From: Blattamonas nauphoetae
Lineage: Eukaryota; Preaxostyla; Oxymonadida
Assembly: GCA_033064195.1 (NCBI GenBank)
Contig: JARBJD010000182.1
Coordinates: 86,269-150,268 of the forward strand
Direction of reading: 5' to 3'
DNA length: 64,000 bases
The translations under genes were made by a program, and so were the position numbers. Below are positions 1 to 11,723 of the stretch, piece by piece. The notes beneath the pieces are model-generated. The model did not search any database. It saw nothing but the letters and a program-made list of their open reading frames with translations, and had not been told where the DNA came from. Numbering within the stretch: the stretch's first letter is position 1; each line of letters begins with the position of its first letter.

Positions 1-331
1 TGTGCAGAGAACAATAAAAGCGACAAGATCATGACCCTTTATGTGGACCAAAAGTTCTGTTGACGTCTCTATTTAGGAAAGTTCATGAAGCCCAAAGATT
101 CTCAAAAATCTGTTTCCTTCTCTCTTTCATCATATGTGCATCACTTTATCTCTCTCATTTCACAGCCTGGTTTCAAACAAACTAACTCGTGAAATGTATT
201 GTTGAACCCTTTCTTCATATCTCAACAGATTGTCCAAAACGTGGAAAAAACATCTTATTGTGCCGTCACAAAAGCGAATAAATTCATTAAACCGCCATAA
301 ATCAAGATTTTCCCAGAATCTGATGCACATA
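1..331. other. Non-coding stretch, nothing recognised
   Basis: AT-rich sequence with no open frame of note, no RNA fold I recognise and no repeat matching the rest of the window. It ends at the left tip of the mobile element. Confidence 0.5.
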
Positions 332-565
332 GTCCAACTAAGAACAAAATAATAGTTTAAAAAAAATCTCCTGCTACTTATGGAAAAAACCGCCTTGCAC
401 TTGAAAAGTGCCTCTTGTCACAAGTCATTTTGGTAATATCTCAACAACGAGTGAATCAATTGTCATGACATTTTTCCCAGATACTTTATTTGATGATCCG
501 ATGATTTTTGATAAAATACGGAAAAAAGTATGGGTATCTGGAAAAAAGTCGAAAAACCCATATTA
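332..565 (+). repeat. Left inverted terminal repeat of the recombinase element
   Basis: Starts GTCCAACTAAGAACAAAA and contains GGTAATATCTC (431 region) and ATGGGTATCTGG (531 region). The same order of words is found on the minus strand of 4470-4695. Read as protein in equivalent frames the two arms share FGNI-TT-E-I-M-FF, which confirms homology rather than chance AT-richness. The inner limit is approximate because divergence rises inward. Confidence 0.6.
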
Positions 566-870
566 TAGCAAAATAATCTTTTTTGACGTCTTTACGAATA
601 GAAGGTACTTTATTTGGTTGAAAACTAATGATTGGTTGTGGAGATATGACGTCGAAAAGTACCCTTTTTGAAGTACGATTTGCTGTTTGATGATACAGTG
701 CTCAATAATCAATCTTTTGCTCCAATATTTTGGCAGGATCTCTTTCTCACCAAAAAAACATTTCTAAGAAAAAACTCGATTTTGGGCGCGGATAGGATTC
801 TTGGTACGCTTTTTCATTTCGCGATGCTGGCCTCAGCAAACATCGATGCTTTGACAGGACAGAACTCGAG

Positions 871-1378
871 GGAATGGCTGCATCTCGCCCCGACGGAGGA
901 GGTGTGACCGCAAGTCGGCGCAATAATTTACAATCGTCAACAAACCGTAACCCAAAGGACGTTCAGAAGGTCTGTGTCTCCGAATCTGTCAGGGAGGAGA
1001 AGGATGACTCCTGTCCAGTTTCAACAAATGAATCATCATGCATCATTGGGAACAACTCAAATCCCGCAGATGCCTCAAGGAATCTTGCGGGTTCATCAAG
1101 ATGATGGAGATGAAGAGACACTCCTTTCCGAAGTTGCCGACACGGTGGATAGCCTCCCAGAGTTTGTCAGGAATCAGGAAACAAGTAACGAAATAAGAGA
1201 CAATGACAATTCAAATAGAGTAGAGTTATCCAAGGAGAGACTTGCTTTAGAACCTCATCTTGTCTGGGCAGAGGATCAACGAAATGCGATCTTGAAAACA
1301 AAAGAAAACCTTGTGACTGGTGACTTTTTTGATTGTGGCAGATTTCAAAGAAAACTGGAGAATTCCAATTGGTGGTGA
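871..1378 (+). other. Coding-like stretch in the left half of the mobile element
   Basis: Two overlapping short frames with non-random composition run through here, rich in Ser, Asn, Gln and acidic residues. I recognise no domain. It sits inside the element upstream of the recombinase, so it may be a remnant of an additional element protein. It is treated as a fossil and not interpreted further. Confidence 0.3.
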
Positions 1379-1379
1379 T

Positions 1380-2900
1380 GAATCCCAATAAGACTGGTTC
1401 AACAAGTGGCAGTAAACAGATTTAGGGATGGTCGTATTTCTGAATGATGAAGAAGGGAAAGATGTCAAACGAGTATTCCATTTTATTACAAAGATCCTTA
1501 ATCACAATACTGCGTTCGCAAAGACAGGTTTCGTCATCCAGCCACGTTGAGTTTGGGTGACTGTGTACATTGAATACTTTTCGTCTGAAAGTTGGGGAAG
1601 AGACATAGTTTGTGGAAAGAGAGGGTGGGTCTTGTAGTGTCGACCAGAAGCTGCACACACAAATAACGCCCTCATTTTTTAAATTGGTTTGGTCTCCATC
1701 ACATAGTATTTCCCCTTCTGGTTGTCCCTATGCATTTGGAGGGACGAAAGGCTTTGGATTGGAGGCTCGTTTCGTCAAGTTGTATGATGATGTCTGGATG
1801 GTATTGATGGTTTTCTACGAGTTTGAGTAGTTTACGGAGAAAAGGAAGGATATGTGGGAGTGTGGAGGCCTTAAACCGTGTCTCATCAACTGGAGTTGGT
1901 AGGATAGAGTGTATGGATGTAATTCTCTAGAGAAAACGATATATTTATGTTCTGTATAGGTATTTCAGAACCGATTGTGACAATCCCCTTCGAAGACGAA
2001 TTCTAAACGCCTATAATTCAATTCAATCGTGAAAAATGATTCCAGTTTACGAACTTTGTTGTAAGAAGGACACTTTTCATTAAATTCTCTTCTTCGAATT
2101 GCGTCCAAAAGCGTTTCTTCTTCTTTGGGGGTCAGATATCAGGGGTTACCTATTGTCCCTGGAACACGTCATTCTTTTATTGTTTGGACCTTCCCTTTTT
2201 CTTTCTTTCTCTTTGCTTCATCTGAAGGAATCGGTGAATGCTGTCTTTTCTTCTTGATGATAGGACTGCTCAAGAGATATTCTGACGAAAATTCGTCTAA
2301 ATCACACATATAAGACATTTGATGAATGTTCCACCCTTTATCTCAGTTGCAGCAAATAAATTGTAAAAAGTTCCAGAAACACAAAAATATCGTCGGATAA
2401 TGATGAACCCAGATGGAAGAGAAAACTCAAACCTTGGAAAATGACGGATATTTAGTTGATGGATGAAGATCTTGGCCAAAATGATGACAAAAGTGAAACA
2501 ACAAGTTCAAAAACAATCAACAATGGCGAGAAAGTTCGTTTTAAGACTTTGATGAGTTGTGATGACTACTCGAAAACTGCAAAAAAATAACGCTTGTGCA
2601 CTCTTACCACATCGTCTCAGTTCGTTCTGCACGCGCAACAATGAGATTTTTTGAAAAAAACTAATGCTTGGGATTTATGTTGGGTAACATTCTGAACCTC
2701 CGTTCTCCCTTTCGGCCGAACATCATGTCTGCCTCTCCCAATGACAACTTCACCTCACATTTGCCACCATTTTCTCAATTTCTGAATACTATTCCCCAAC
2801 TTTGCCCGCAAAGTGGAACACCCTGATCACAATCCCTTCAATCGACTTCTCAACCAACCCACCAAACTCGTCCTTCATCCCCATAATCACTTCTTCTGAC
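1380..2900. other. Interior of the mobile element without a supported gene
   Basis: AT-rich sequence between the left coding-like stretch and the recombinase. Only short random frames are present. No internal repeats or RNA genes were recognised. Confidence 0.4.
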
Positions 2901-3166
2901 TCTTCAACCATGTTCAAGCTCCACCTCAAGAACTACAAGAAATTTTGAACGACATTGAACGAGACGTAATCAATGATCGGTTGGACTACAAAGAAAGAGA
3001 GGAAGAACCAGTTCCAAACCGTGACTTGGAAGAAGATTGGTTGAGGGTGTATGCTGGCCGGCCGCGCATCACGGAGCGTGTGGATCATCTTCACTTTTGC
3101 TCTCACCCATCCGATTCGTCCGAAGCTGTTCCCTTCTCCTTCGAAACCTAGCAGAAACATCGCTGG

Positions 3167-4087
3167 GTGTTCATGATGTGGGAGTCCGACTGCCATTTTT
3201 GCCGAATCTCTCCTCTCTTCACTCTCAATCCCGAAGCCGTCACCGACTTCCTTCGAACGCTCGGCAGCAACTCCATTCTCTGTCTCAGCGCACTCAAAAA
3301 GACAATTCGAGGTGCACTCCTCACTCTCAACGCAATCCACACCGGCAAGCCCACTTCTGAATTCAAGCATTGGACAATCAAAGATGAATTGGATTTTGTC
3401 AAGAAAGAGAAAAGAGACCCTGATCCATCCTTCGCCAAATCTCCCTGCCTCATCACCGACTTGACTCTCATCCTCGACCACATCTCTGATATCCACCCCA
3501 AGAAAGCTTTTGAATCATCTCTCTTCCTCTTCTCTCTCTGTTGTGGCGCTCGTGCAAGCACATGCGCAGAGGTTCGACTCAAAGATATCATCCGTGTGAT
3601 CTGTCTCCCCGACACTGAAGTGCTTCTCATCACCTTTCGTCTCCATAAGATGAAGGGCTCCACATCGAACAACATGGTGGTGACGATGGAAGGGTCACTG
3701 TTCGAGAAGGACACAGTAAACGTAATCTTCTGGCTTGAGAAGCACATTCGAATCACATTCGGACTGAGTCTCGTGTCTTACGACACTTGGGGAACGATGG
3801 TGGATCTTGAGTTTCCAATCTGGGGATGTGGAACCGATGCAATGCGAACCCAATTCCAAAAGCGAGCCTTCCAAGCTGGCTTCCCCATCAACCACTTCGG
3901 CTTCCACTCATTCCGTTCCGGTTTCATCTCCTCAGCCGTCATCAAGGCAGGAGATGATGAACAGGCACGTACTCGGGTGCTTGAGCAGTGCGCGATCGTT
4001 GCGAAGTGGATCCCATTCTCCTCCACCGAAATGGGCTACATCAAAGAAAGCACCATCAGACAGCGAGTCCCGAAAGCCATTGTGTGA
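3167..4087 (+). pseudogene. Tyrosine recombinase of the mobile element
   Basis: A 306-residue open frame carries the landmarks of the tyrosine recombinase/phage integrase fold: a first catalytic Arg in GARAST (about residue 131), a Lys-bearing beta-hairpin near HKMKG (about 165), the box II motif HSFR (His 247, Arg 250) and a candidate nucleophile Tyr in MGYIKE (about 291). This class cuts and rejoins DNA through a 3'-phosphotyrosine and moves Cryptons and DIRS-type elements. Codon texture resembles coding DNA and extends upstream of the frame, from about 2900, so the ancestral protein was longer. I class it as a fossil because the surrounding element is broken at about one to a few places. 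Large minus-strand frames over the same bases are shadows. Confidence 0.65.
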
Positions 4088-4234
4088 AGTATCGAACAGT
4101 GAATGTGAATGACCTTTGGAGGAGTGAGACGAATAGAAGGAAGAGAGAGCAGAAGGATGCTTATGAGATGATAGCCGTGTCAAGAATCCACGCCATGTCA
4201 ATACTTCACGATCTGTGAAGGATAAATCACAATT

Positions 4235-4695
4235 GGTCCAACTAAGAAAAAACTTTAATTTTAGATTTATTTGACGACAAAAATTTGAGAGTGCCTCATT
4301 TCGCCCAATCGGAAAATACACACAATTTTTAAAACTTTTTGGGGTGATTTCTCCACGACTAGACGTCCGTTTTGGACTGAAGAAAAAGCGTTTTATCGTG
4401 TATATATCGATCAAAGACACTCAAAAAAAATAAAAAAAATTCCCATTAAAGTTTTCTGGGCGAAAAATAGCGATTTTTCATATCATCACAGATACCCACG
4501 TTTTTTTTTGCTTTTTTTCAAAAAGACATTTTGACCAAAAAAATGATGCTACAAAAAAATTCATCAAAATTGGTTCACAGGTTGTGAAGATATTGCCGAA
4601 ACACTTTTTTCTTGGGCAAAACGGGGTATTTTGAGGTTTTCTCGGAATTGCGCCGGGATATAAATCCAAAGTTTAATTTTTTTCTTAGTTGGTCC
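4235..4695. repeat. Short nested copy of the element ends (MITE-like)
   Basis: A second copy of the tip, GGTCCAACTAAGAAAAAAC, starts at 4235 in inverted orientation to the right tip at 4695. Together they delimit a 461-bp unit with inverted ends and no coding capacity, lying immediately downstream of the recombinase frame. Only the outer 30-45 bp of the two ends match clearly. It may be a non-autonomous relative inserted next to, or forming, the right end of the larger element. Confidence 0.5.
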
Positions 4696-5757
4696 CTTAT
4701 TGTCCCACACCGACAAGAGCGTGAATTATTGGTTTTTGAGCTTTATTGACGCTACCATGAGAAGAGATGATGGAAGAGAATTGTCTCGTCAGGGCACGAT
4801 CCACAAGAAACGACCAGGGAAAAGATCGAGACTGGCAATTGTACCTGAACCAAGGGATGAAGAGAGATAACGATGAAATCCAATCCTCTCGACCAGATTC
4901 TAAGTAGAAGATAACAGATAAAACAGCCCGGTTGTTACCGAGAATTGAATAAACCCACTTTTTCTCAACAAAAAAACTGAGGATATATTGGTGTTCAATG
5001 AGCGATTTTATCGAGATCGATACGAATACCAAGCCATTTATTTGAGTCAAAACCGAGGTCAGTTTTGGACCTTAGATAACACATTTTTTTCCTACGAATA
5101 TCGATACAAGATACTCCAAATAATTCTTTTTTAATTCCCCAATGAACTTTTCTGTGTTACATTTTGGAGTATTTTTATAAAAAATACAGTTTTTCCACTT
5201 TCAGCCCATCATCCTCCCAGGTAAATTGTTGTGAAGCGGTCGGAGTCTGTCCCTTTAATCAGAACTCGAATGTTTAATTTTTGTCGGAGTTGGATAACTT
5301 GTGTCACGAGGTGGAGAGACCTTGGGTTTTCTCTTTTACTCACTTTACCTTTGTTAATCACATTGAAATGGTTTATTTTTCAACAGTCTAGTTGGATCAA
5401 CCATCAATCAGAGGTTAAGGAGAAATCGTCATCACTCTTTGAACAGGGATCAAATGACAAGAAAGATTATGCTAGTCAAACTCTATTGTTTCCAATCTCC
5501 CTGATTCATCGTCTAAATCCACTTTTAGTGAACATTACGATATTTTAGTCGGTTTTCAAGCACAATTCTCAATGATGAATTGATCTGACCATTATAAACC
5601 GAAACACTTTCCATAACAAACAGTTTTGCCTTAGTAAGTCCAGTATACTGCCCAAAATGCTCATACTGCTTTCTTAAAGCTTCTCCCATCTGATCCCTTC
5701 TGATCCTCGTCCACAAAAAAAATAAATTGACTTTTCTAAATTAAGGCTTGATCATCA
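4696..5757. other. Intergenic region upstream of villin
   Basis: About 1.06 kb with only short frames. A minus-strand frame at 5525-5716 (63 codons) and a plus-strand frame at 5231-5548 look weakly protein-like, but no splice model or family supports them. The last about 200 bp, AT-rich, should hold the villin promoter. Confidence 0.4.
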
Positions 5758-8312
5758 ATGGCGTCTCCTCAACACGTCACCTCAGACGAATTCAAGGGAT
5801 TTGGCGATAAACTCGGTCTAACCATCTGGAGAATTGAGGATTTTAAGCCCGTTCTTATTCCAGAAGCCGAATATGGCAAATTCCAGAATGGAGATTCATA
5901 CATCGTTCTGAACGTTTGCCAGCCTTTTCAATCAAATTTCTTGCTGTACTTCTTTTTTCTTGTACTTAGGGCAAACTCTCTCGCGGTAATCGCATCTCCT
6001 TTGAGATTTTCTATTGGATCGGAGATAAATCCACAGCAGATGAATACGGGGCATGTGCCTACAAAGTTGTCGAATTATCCGATGCCCTGAACGGATTTGT
6101 TCCGCAATACAGAATTGTACAGAACTATGAATCACAGGCATTCCTGTCACTCTTCCCCGATGGCTTCGAAATTATTGATGGAGATGTCATCTCTGGATTC
6201 AAGAAAACAGAAGTTGCTGGATACACTCCCAAATTATATCATCTGAAGGGATCTCGTAATGTGCGCGTTCGCCGTGTCGACCTCGCATCATCAAACCTCA
6301 ACCATGGCGATTGCTTTGTTCTCGATGTTGCTGACAAATTGTTCATCTGGAACGGAAACGAAAGTTCAAAGAAAGAAAAAGCCAAAGGAATTGATGTAGC
6401 GAACAGAATTCGCGTCCAAGAGAAAGCAAGTTCTGGTGATGTTATCCTGCTTGAAGACGGCAAGAATGACGAATCCGAAGATGCAGCAGAATTCTGGGAG
6501 CTCCTTGGTCCAAAGTCAGATGTTAAAAGCGCAGAAGAAGGGGGAGATGACACCGCTTTCGAGAAAGAAGCTGAATCTCAAATAGCCCTTTACAAACTGG
6601 ACAGCGACTTCACTGAAGTTGCTAAGGCTCCTCTAAATGCCAAATTGCTTCAAACAGAAGGAATTTTCCTTGTCAGCACCGGACAAGAAGTGTTTGTTTG
6701 GGTCGGACGAAAAGCCCCATTGGAACAGAAAAAGGAATGCATGATTGCCGCCACTCAGTTCCTGGCCAAACAACGACTCCCACCACATACTTTGATCTCT
6801 CGTATCGCCGAGACATCAGAAACTCAACTCTTCAAGGAGTGCTTTGCCGTTTGGACTTCGTCAGGAATCCCCGATCCAAACAAGAAAGTTGTCACAGCCG
6901 GAACTGTCTCAGGGAAGCTTGTCCAACAGAAGCAGGTGATCACCGACCGTAAGAAGCTCACTGGAGCAGAACAAACCATCCCACGAGATCTGAAAGAAGA
7001 TCAAGCCACTGTTCTTGTGATTAAGGCAGGACAAGGTTCACCAGTCCCCGCCGACCATTTTGGATTCTTCTACGAAGGAGAGTCTTACGTTGTCGGACTG
7101 CAATACCGCAGCAAGAATCTGGCCAGGTCATTCGTCTTCATGTGGCAAGGAAAGGGCAGCGATCAGACCCAGATCGGTCAAAGTGCATATGTATGTAAAG
7201 ATCTCGCTGCCAAGTACCCATTGCCAATGCAGGTGCGCCTTGTTCAAGGAAAGGAAAACACTGACTTCCTCCTCACATTCCCCGAGGGTTTCGTCGTTCG
7301 CAAGGGAAAGATGCCTGCTGACAACAGCGCAGCTACAGCCTGCCCATCTGTCAGTCTCTTCAAGTGCACACAAGCTGGAGGTGTTGGGAGATGCTTTGAG
7401 CTGGATCCAGTTTGCTCGGAACTGAACAGCCGCGACTCTTTCTTCGTTGTTGCTGACGGAAAGGTCCTGATTTGGCATGGAAAGAACACAAACGATATCA
7501 AACGCGAATACGCGAAGAAAGTCGGCGCTCGCTTCGGTCCCATTTCAGAAATTGAGGAAGGAAGCGAGAGTGAAGACTTCTTCGCTCTTCTCGGTGGACG
7601 CACAGAGTATGCTCAAACCGATGAAGTCGAAATCGATCTCCCCGACCCACGTCTGTTCCACTGCTCAGACGCAAGCGGTGTCTTTGTGTGCGACGAACTG
7701 TTCAACTTCAACCAGGATGATCTGATCAGCGACGACGTGATGATTCTCGATGCATATGATCAGATCTGGGTGTGGATTGGCCTCGGCTGCAACGAAAACG
7801 AGATTGCCAAGAGCATGGAAGTTGCTGAGGAGTACCTCGAGAAGAAACCAGATGGTCGCGAGAAGGACCAAGTCCCCGTCATGCAAGTCAAGGAAGGAGA
7901 AGAGCCAGAGACCTTCACTCAGCACTTCCCCACCTGGACCAAGAAGGACTCCTCGACCTACGTCGACCCATATCAGAAGCGTCTCTCCCAGCTCCAAGTT
8001 GAAACTGGCGGAGGACGAATCATGGGTCTCACTGCACTCAAGTCTGCCCCTCGCAAAGAAGCCGGTGCGACTGCTGCTGCTCCTTCGCAAGGACCGTCTG
8101 TTCAGCTCAAATCGACTGGCAAACTTCCAACAGAGAGTGCCGCTCCAGCACCGACAAAGGCTCCTGTCGATCCTGCCAATGATCCAACCAAAAAAGAAGC
8201 AAGATTAAGCGACGAAGAGTTCCAGAAAACATTTGGTATGGACCGTGAAGCTTTCTATAAGCAACCAAAATGGAAGCAGGACGACCAAAAGAAAAAGCAT
8301 AACCTCTTCTAA
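5758..8312 (+). CDS. VIL: Villin: six gelsolin repeats plus headpiece
   Basis: Actin-binding protein that caps, severs and bundles filaments, usually under calcium control, in the cytoplasm. Exons are 5758-5913 and 5970-8312, joined across a 56-bp intron (GTTTGC...CTTAG), giving 832 residues, close to the about 827 of animal villin. Six gelsolin-type repeats follow one another: about 18-145 (with FYWIGDKST), 150-250 ([11 protein letters not shown]), 265-360 ([11 protein letters not shown]), 415-510 (VFMWQGKGS), 530-620 (VLIWHGKNT) and 630-740 (IWVWIGLG). After a Pro/Ala-rich linker, the last about 36 residues form a villin headpiece: [12 protein letters not shown], a Trp-Lys pair and the C-terminal KKHNLF. 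The ATG at 5758 begins the first repeat naturally. The headpiece separates it from gelsolin, severin and fragmin. Confidence 0.95.
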
Positions 8313-8768
8313 TTTTTCACTGTTTTGACTGATTCCCGTGTCTACGATTTCTTTTACACTCTTCTTATTAACTCTCCCTCCCATTACATTCGCTCTGTTA
8401 CAGCGGAAAATGTAAAACTGCAAGGACGAGATGAGATGGCACTGAAGTTCAAACATGGTTTATTCTCTTCTTTGGGGAGTATGCTAGTGTTCTTTTAGAC
8501 GCTCACAACCAAAACGGCCTTATTGGTTTGTTTGTGAGACATTGGTCCACTTGGGGGATTGATCGGATCTCAATTATTAAGACAAGGTTCACTTGCCTAA
8601 TTGGAATTTCACGAACAAATTTGGAGACAAAACAGAGAAATGTGGAATCATTATTAAAATGGAACGATGAACGGAGAAAAGAGTGAAAAGTGAATTGTGA
8701 CAATCCACAGCGGCCCGGCTCTTTCGAATTGATTGAAAATCAGAAACCGACAAATGTGAATCGGTATC
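8313..8768. other. Non-coding gap between villin and a small minus-strand gene
   Basis: Contains the villin 3' flank. No RNA gene or repeat recognised. Confidence 0.4.
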
Positions 8769-9148
8769 TTAATCACAAATCTCGTCATGTTTTTCTTCTT
8801 CCTTCAAGTTTAAGAGTGAGAGATTGTTGCATTCTTGCTCGAGTTGCACATCTTGCTTGAACAATGGAGTTTGAGCATTTTCCGACTGAGACATCTCAGA
8901 AAAGGTCTGGTTGGGTCAGAAATCAGAGTTGGAAGAATAATGGATGAAAGGAAGGAGACATTCATTGCTTTCAAAGACTCACAGAAATCACTTCCATTTC
9001 GCAGGCGGTGATCCTCCAAATTTTCGTATCCGACCGAATTTCTGCATTCAACAGAATACATCTTGATCTTTGTCTGTGAATACACAATTTCAGCGAAAGT
9101 GGACGGAATGAGAGAAAGCAGTGCAAGAGAACGGCGAGATATCATCAT
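8769..9148 (-). CDS. Small hypothetical protein, two exons
   Basis: Minus-strand model: exon 1 is 9148-8960 and exon 2 is 8906-8769, split by a 53-bp intron with the local donor style (GTCTCC) and acceptor (AACCAG). It gives 108 residues ending ICD then TAA. Splicing changes the downstream frame to one rich in Glu, Gln and Asp (SEMSQSENAQ, LNLKEEEK), which looks more protein-like than the unspliced frame. The N-terminus begins MMISRRSLALLSL, a basic then hydrophobic stretch that could be a weak signal peptide. I do not recognise a family. It could equally be a chance frame. Confidence 0.35.
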
Positions 9149-9558
9149 ACAGTCTGAAATAGTTGAGTAAAATGGAGGACACACAGTATATTTGTGGATA
9201 TTTGCATGGTTTCATCGAAGTGCAATTTGACAAATGGTTTCGAAAAGAGTCGTTTTCACTGAAGATTGACTGCTATACTTGTATTTTGGGAGAGTGTTGC
9301 CAAAAATGTCGGAAGATTTAGAGACTGTACAAAAGAAAGCTGAATAAAAATACAATATACACCGTTGATGTGCAGAAAAGTTTCATCTGTCGTATCAAGT
9401 TGAAATACTTTTTAGATGTGATCAGAAACGCATTTTGAAGTACGAAAGGACAAATGATGCATGCGGTGATAATGACAGTCGGATGGGCTCGATGGATGGA
9501 GAAAGAGAAGACGATCATCCCATGTTGTTTGTTTTTCTCGACACTTCGCCACGATTGT
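9149..9558. other. Non-coding spacer left of the palindrome
   Basis: No gene, RNA or repeat recognised. It ends at the outer border of the left palindrome arm. Confidence 0.4.
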
Positions 9559-10328
9559 TACAGTCTGTTTCAAAAAGATCTCCAACTGTTGCAAAAAAAT
9601 GAGATTTGTTTCAAAAAGATGGATGATCGACTCGATACTCCTTCCCATAATACTGCTTTTCCAGTCTGGACCTCTTTCCAAAACAGACTTTTCTATTTTT
9701 TTCGTGTGTATTGATTGACAGATAATGGCAGAAAAGATGGTCTGTCTTCTTTGTAGAGAAAGAAAAACACATTTTGTCGAGATTTTCTAACGTTTATTCT
9801 CTTTCATTTTCCTGGCTCTTATTATTCTTCTCTTTCTCAGACAGGCCTCGATCCTTCATCAAAATGAGAAATTATTCGGTGGTTTGCATTTTATTCACGG
9901 TTACATTCATATGATGTGAAATGATGCACTCCTCCCTTTCTCATCATCACTTGGCCATTTTTATCGATTTCTCACTCTTTTCTTGTCATTATTTTCCATA
10001 GTCTCACCTTCTAGGCGCCATTCCGAATGATCTTATAAATTTTGATCGAACAGAAAGCTCACAATCAGCACACAATACTTGTTCTGACTCTCTATCTTCA
10101 CAGGAATTTGATCATATTTTCACATGTTTTCTCTTTCATTCTCATACTTTTACGCAGATATTTTAACTCATTCTTGCGAACTGATCAGTTATCCAAGACT
10201 TGCCTTCTCGAGTTCTCCAAGTCGTCTCCACACTGCCAATATCCATCTTTGAAGTCCATGTTACTTTCCTACGCGTCCACTCTCTTCGATTCTTCTCTGC
10301 CCTCTTTTTCATCGATGTTTCACTCCCT
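9559..10328 (+). repeat. Left arm of a 770-bp inverted repeat
   Basis: The arm begins TACAGTCTGTTTCAAAAAG and ends TTTCACTCCCT. Its reverse complement is 10658-11427, the same length, with only isolated substitutions seen on reading (for example GGTTACATT here against GGTTCCATT in the other arm, near 9900). Neither arm encodes a convincing protein; the frames they hold are mirror copies of each other. No target-site duplication flanks the pair. Confidence 0.92.
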
Positions 10329-10657
10329 TTTTATGTCTCAACTGCCGCTTCGCAAAACTCTTTGTCAGATCTTTTGATTAAAATCTGTAATCGATGAAAA
10401 CTTGACCTTTTCGTCACATCGATACCTCCCTGCCCTCTATTTTCTCATCAATAGACCAAGTGACGTTCATACGGTGACACTTGGACTCTTCAACACTATT
10501 CGTCAGATCTCTCCTCATCATAATTTTTTCACATCGATCAAATCACTTCATCACAATACAGACGCTCCATTCTACTTTGGATCCATTGTGTTTTCAATTC
10601 TGTCAAGAGGAAAAGAGTTGAATTTAGAAGTCGTGGAGCGACAAGAGCGACTTAAAT
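10329..10657. other. Spacer (loop) of the palindrome
   Basis: 329 bp of unique AT-rich sequence between the two arms. Only a short plus-strand frame (to 10659) runs through it; no family recognised. Confidence 0.6.
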
Positions 10658-11427
10658 AGGGAGTGAAACATCGATGAAAAAGAGGGCAGAGAAGAATCGA
10701 AGAGAGTGGACGCGTAGGAAAGTAACATGGACTTCAAAGATGGATATTGGCAGTGTGGAGACGACTTGGAGAACTCGAGAAGGCAAGTCTTGGATAACTG
10801 ATCAGTTCGCAAGAATGAGTTAAAATATCTGCGTAAAAGTATGAGAATGAAAGAGAAAACATGTGAAAATATGATCAAATTCCTGTGAAGATAGAGAGTC
10901 AGAACAAGTATTGTGTGCTGATTGTGAGCTTTCTGTTCGATCAAAATTTATAAGATCATTCGGAATGGCGCCTAGAAGGTGAGACTATGGAAAATAATGA
11001 CAAGAAAAGAGTGAGAAATCGATAAAAATGGCCAAGTGATGATGAGAAAGGGAGGAGTGCATCATTTCACATCATATGAATGGAACCGTGAATAAAATGC
11101 AAACCACCGAATAATTTCTCATTTTGATGAAGGATCGAGGCCTGTCTGAGAAAGAGAAGAATAATAAGAGCCAGGAAAATGAAAGAGAATAAACGTTAGA
11201 AAATCTCGACAAAATGTGTTTTTCTTTCTCTACAAAGAAGACAGACCATCTTTTCTGCCATTATCTGTCAATCAATACACACGAAAAAAATAGAAAAGTC
11301 TGTTTTGGAAAGAGGTCCAGACTGGAAAAGCAGTATTATGGGAAGGAGTATCGAGTCGATCATCCATCTTTTTGAAACAAATCTCATTTTTTTGCAACAG
11401 TTGGAGATCTTTTTGAAACAGACTGTA
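10658..11427 (-). repeat. Right arm of the 770-bp inverted repeat
   Basis: Reverse complement of 9559-10328, equal in length and almost identical. It ends AGACTGTA at 11427, beyond which the flanks differ (left flank ends CGATTGT, right flank begins CTCTGCG). The whole structure, 9559-11427, could fold into a hairpin with a 770-bp stem. Confidence 0.92.
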
Positions 11428-11723
11428 CTCTGCGTCTATTTTAGGAAAACTACAGATGAATCCAAAGTGGATAATGAATCAGATTCAAGATAATTATTCT
11501 TCCGTTAGACTTGCAGTTTTGCATCTTCCGCTGTACTCACCAGAATCCCTGCCCCTCTCAAAGATCGACTTCTTCTGAGATTGAGTGTTGAAATCAAGAA
11601 TCATGAAATGAAACCATTCACAAATATTTGTTCTTCTTCAGCCATTTTTTGCTATTTGTGGAAATAAATCGCGAGAGATTAGCCTGAACGAACGCTTTAT
11701 CGAGAGGCCGGAGTTGGCTTTGT
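11428..11723. other. Non-coding gap right of the palindrome
   Basis: 296 bp up to the 3' end of the next minus-strand gene. Nothing recognised. Confidence 0.4.

Larger units (their letters stand above)
332..4695. mobile_element. Old mobile element with long inverted ends and a tyrosine recombinase
   Basis: The left tip (GTCCAACTAAGAA at 332) and the right tip (GGACCAACTAAGAA on the minus strand, ending 4695) are inverted copies. The similarity continues inward for more than 200 bp although diverged: both arms carry GGTAATATCT/GGCAATATCT, then a T-rich run, then TGGGTATCTG. Between them lies a tyrosine-recombinase reading frame (3167-4087) and further coding-like sequence near 870-1380 and 2900-3150. 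The layout, inverted ends plus a tyrosine recombinase and no visible reverse transcriptase or DDE transposase, suggests a Crypton-like or DIRS-related element. No target-site duplication is evident. The element looks broken in a few places and its ends are well diverged, so it is old. Confidence 0.6.

Noticed and set aside
2933-3756. Minus-strand frames of 187 and 202 codons
   Set aside because: They overlap the recombinase, whose catalytic motifs lie on the plus strand; they are antisense shadows.
5525-5716. Minus-strand frame of 63 codons just upstream of villin
   Set aside because: Weak protein texture, no family, and no splice junction that continues it.
10042-10944. Two similar 106-111-codon frames on opposite strands
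   Set aside because: They are the same palindrome arm read in mirror orientation, with no start context, domain or splice support.
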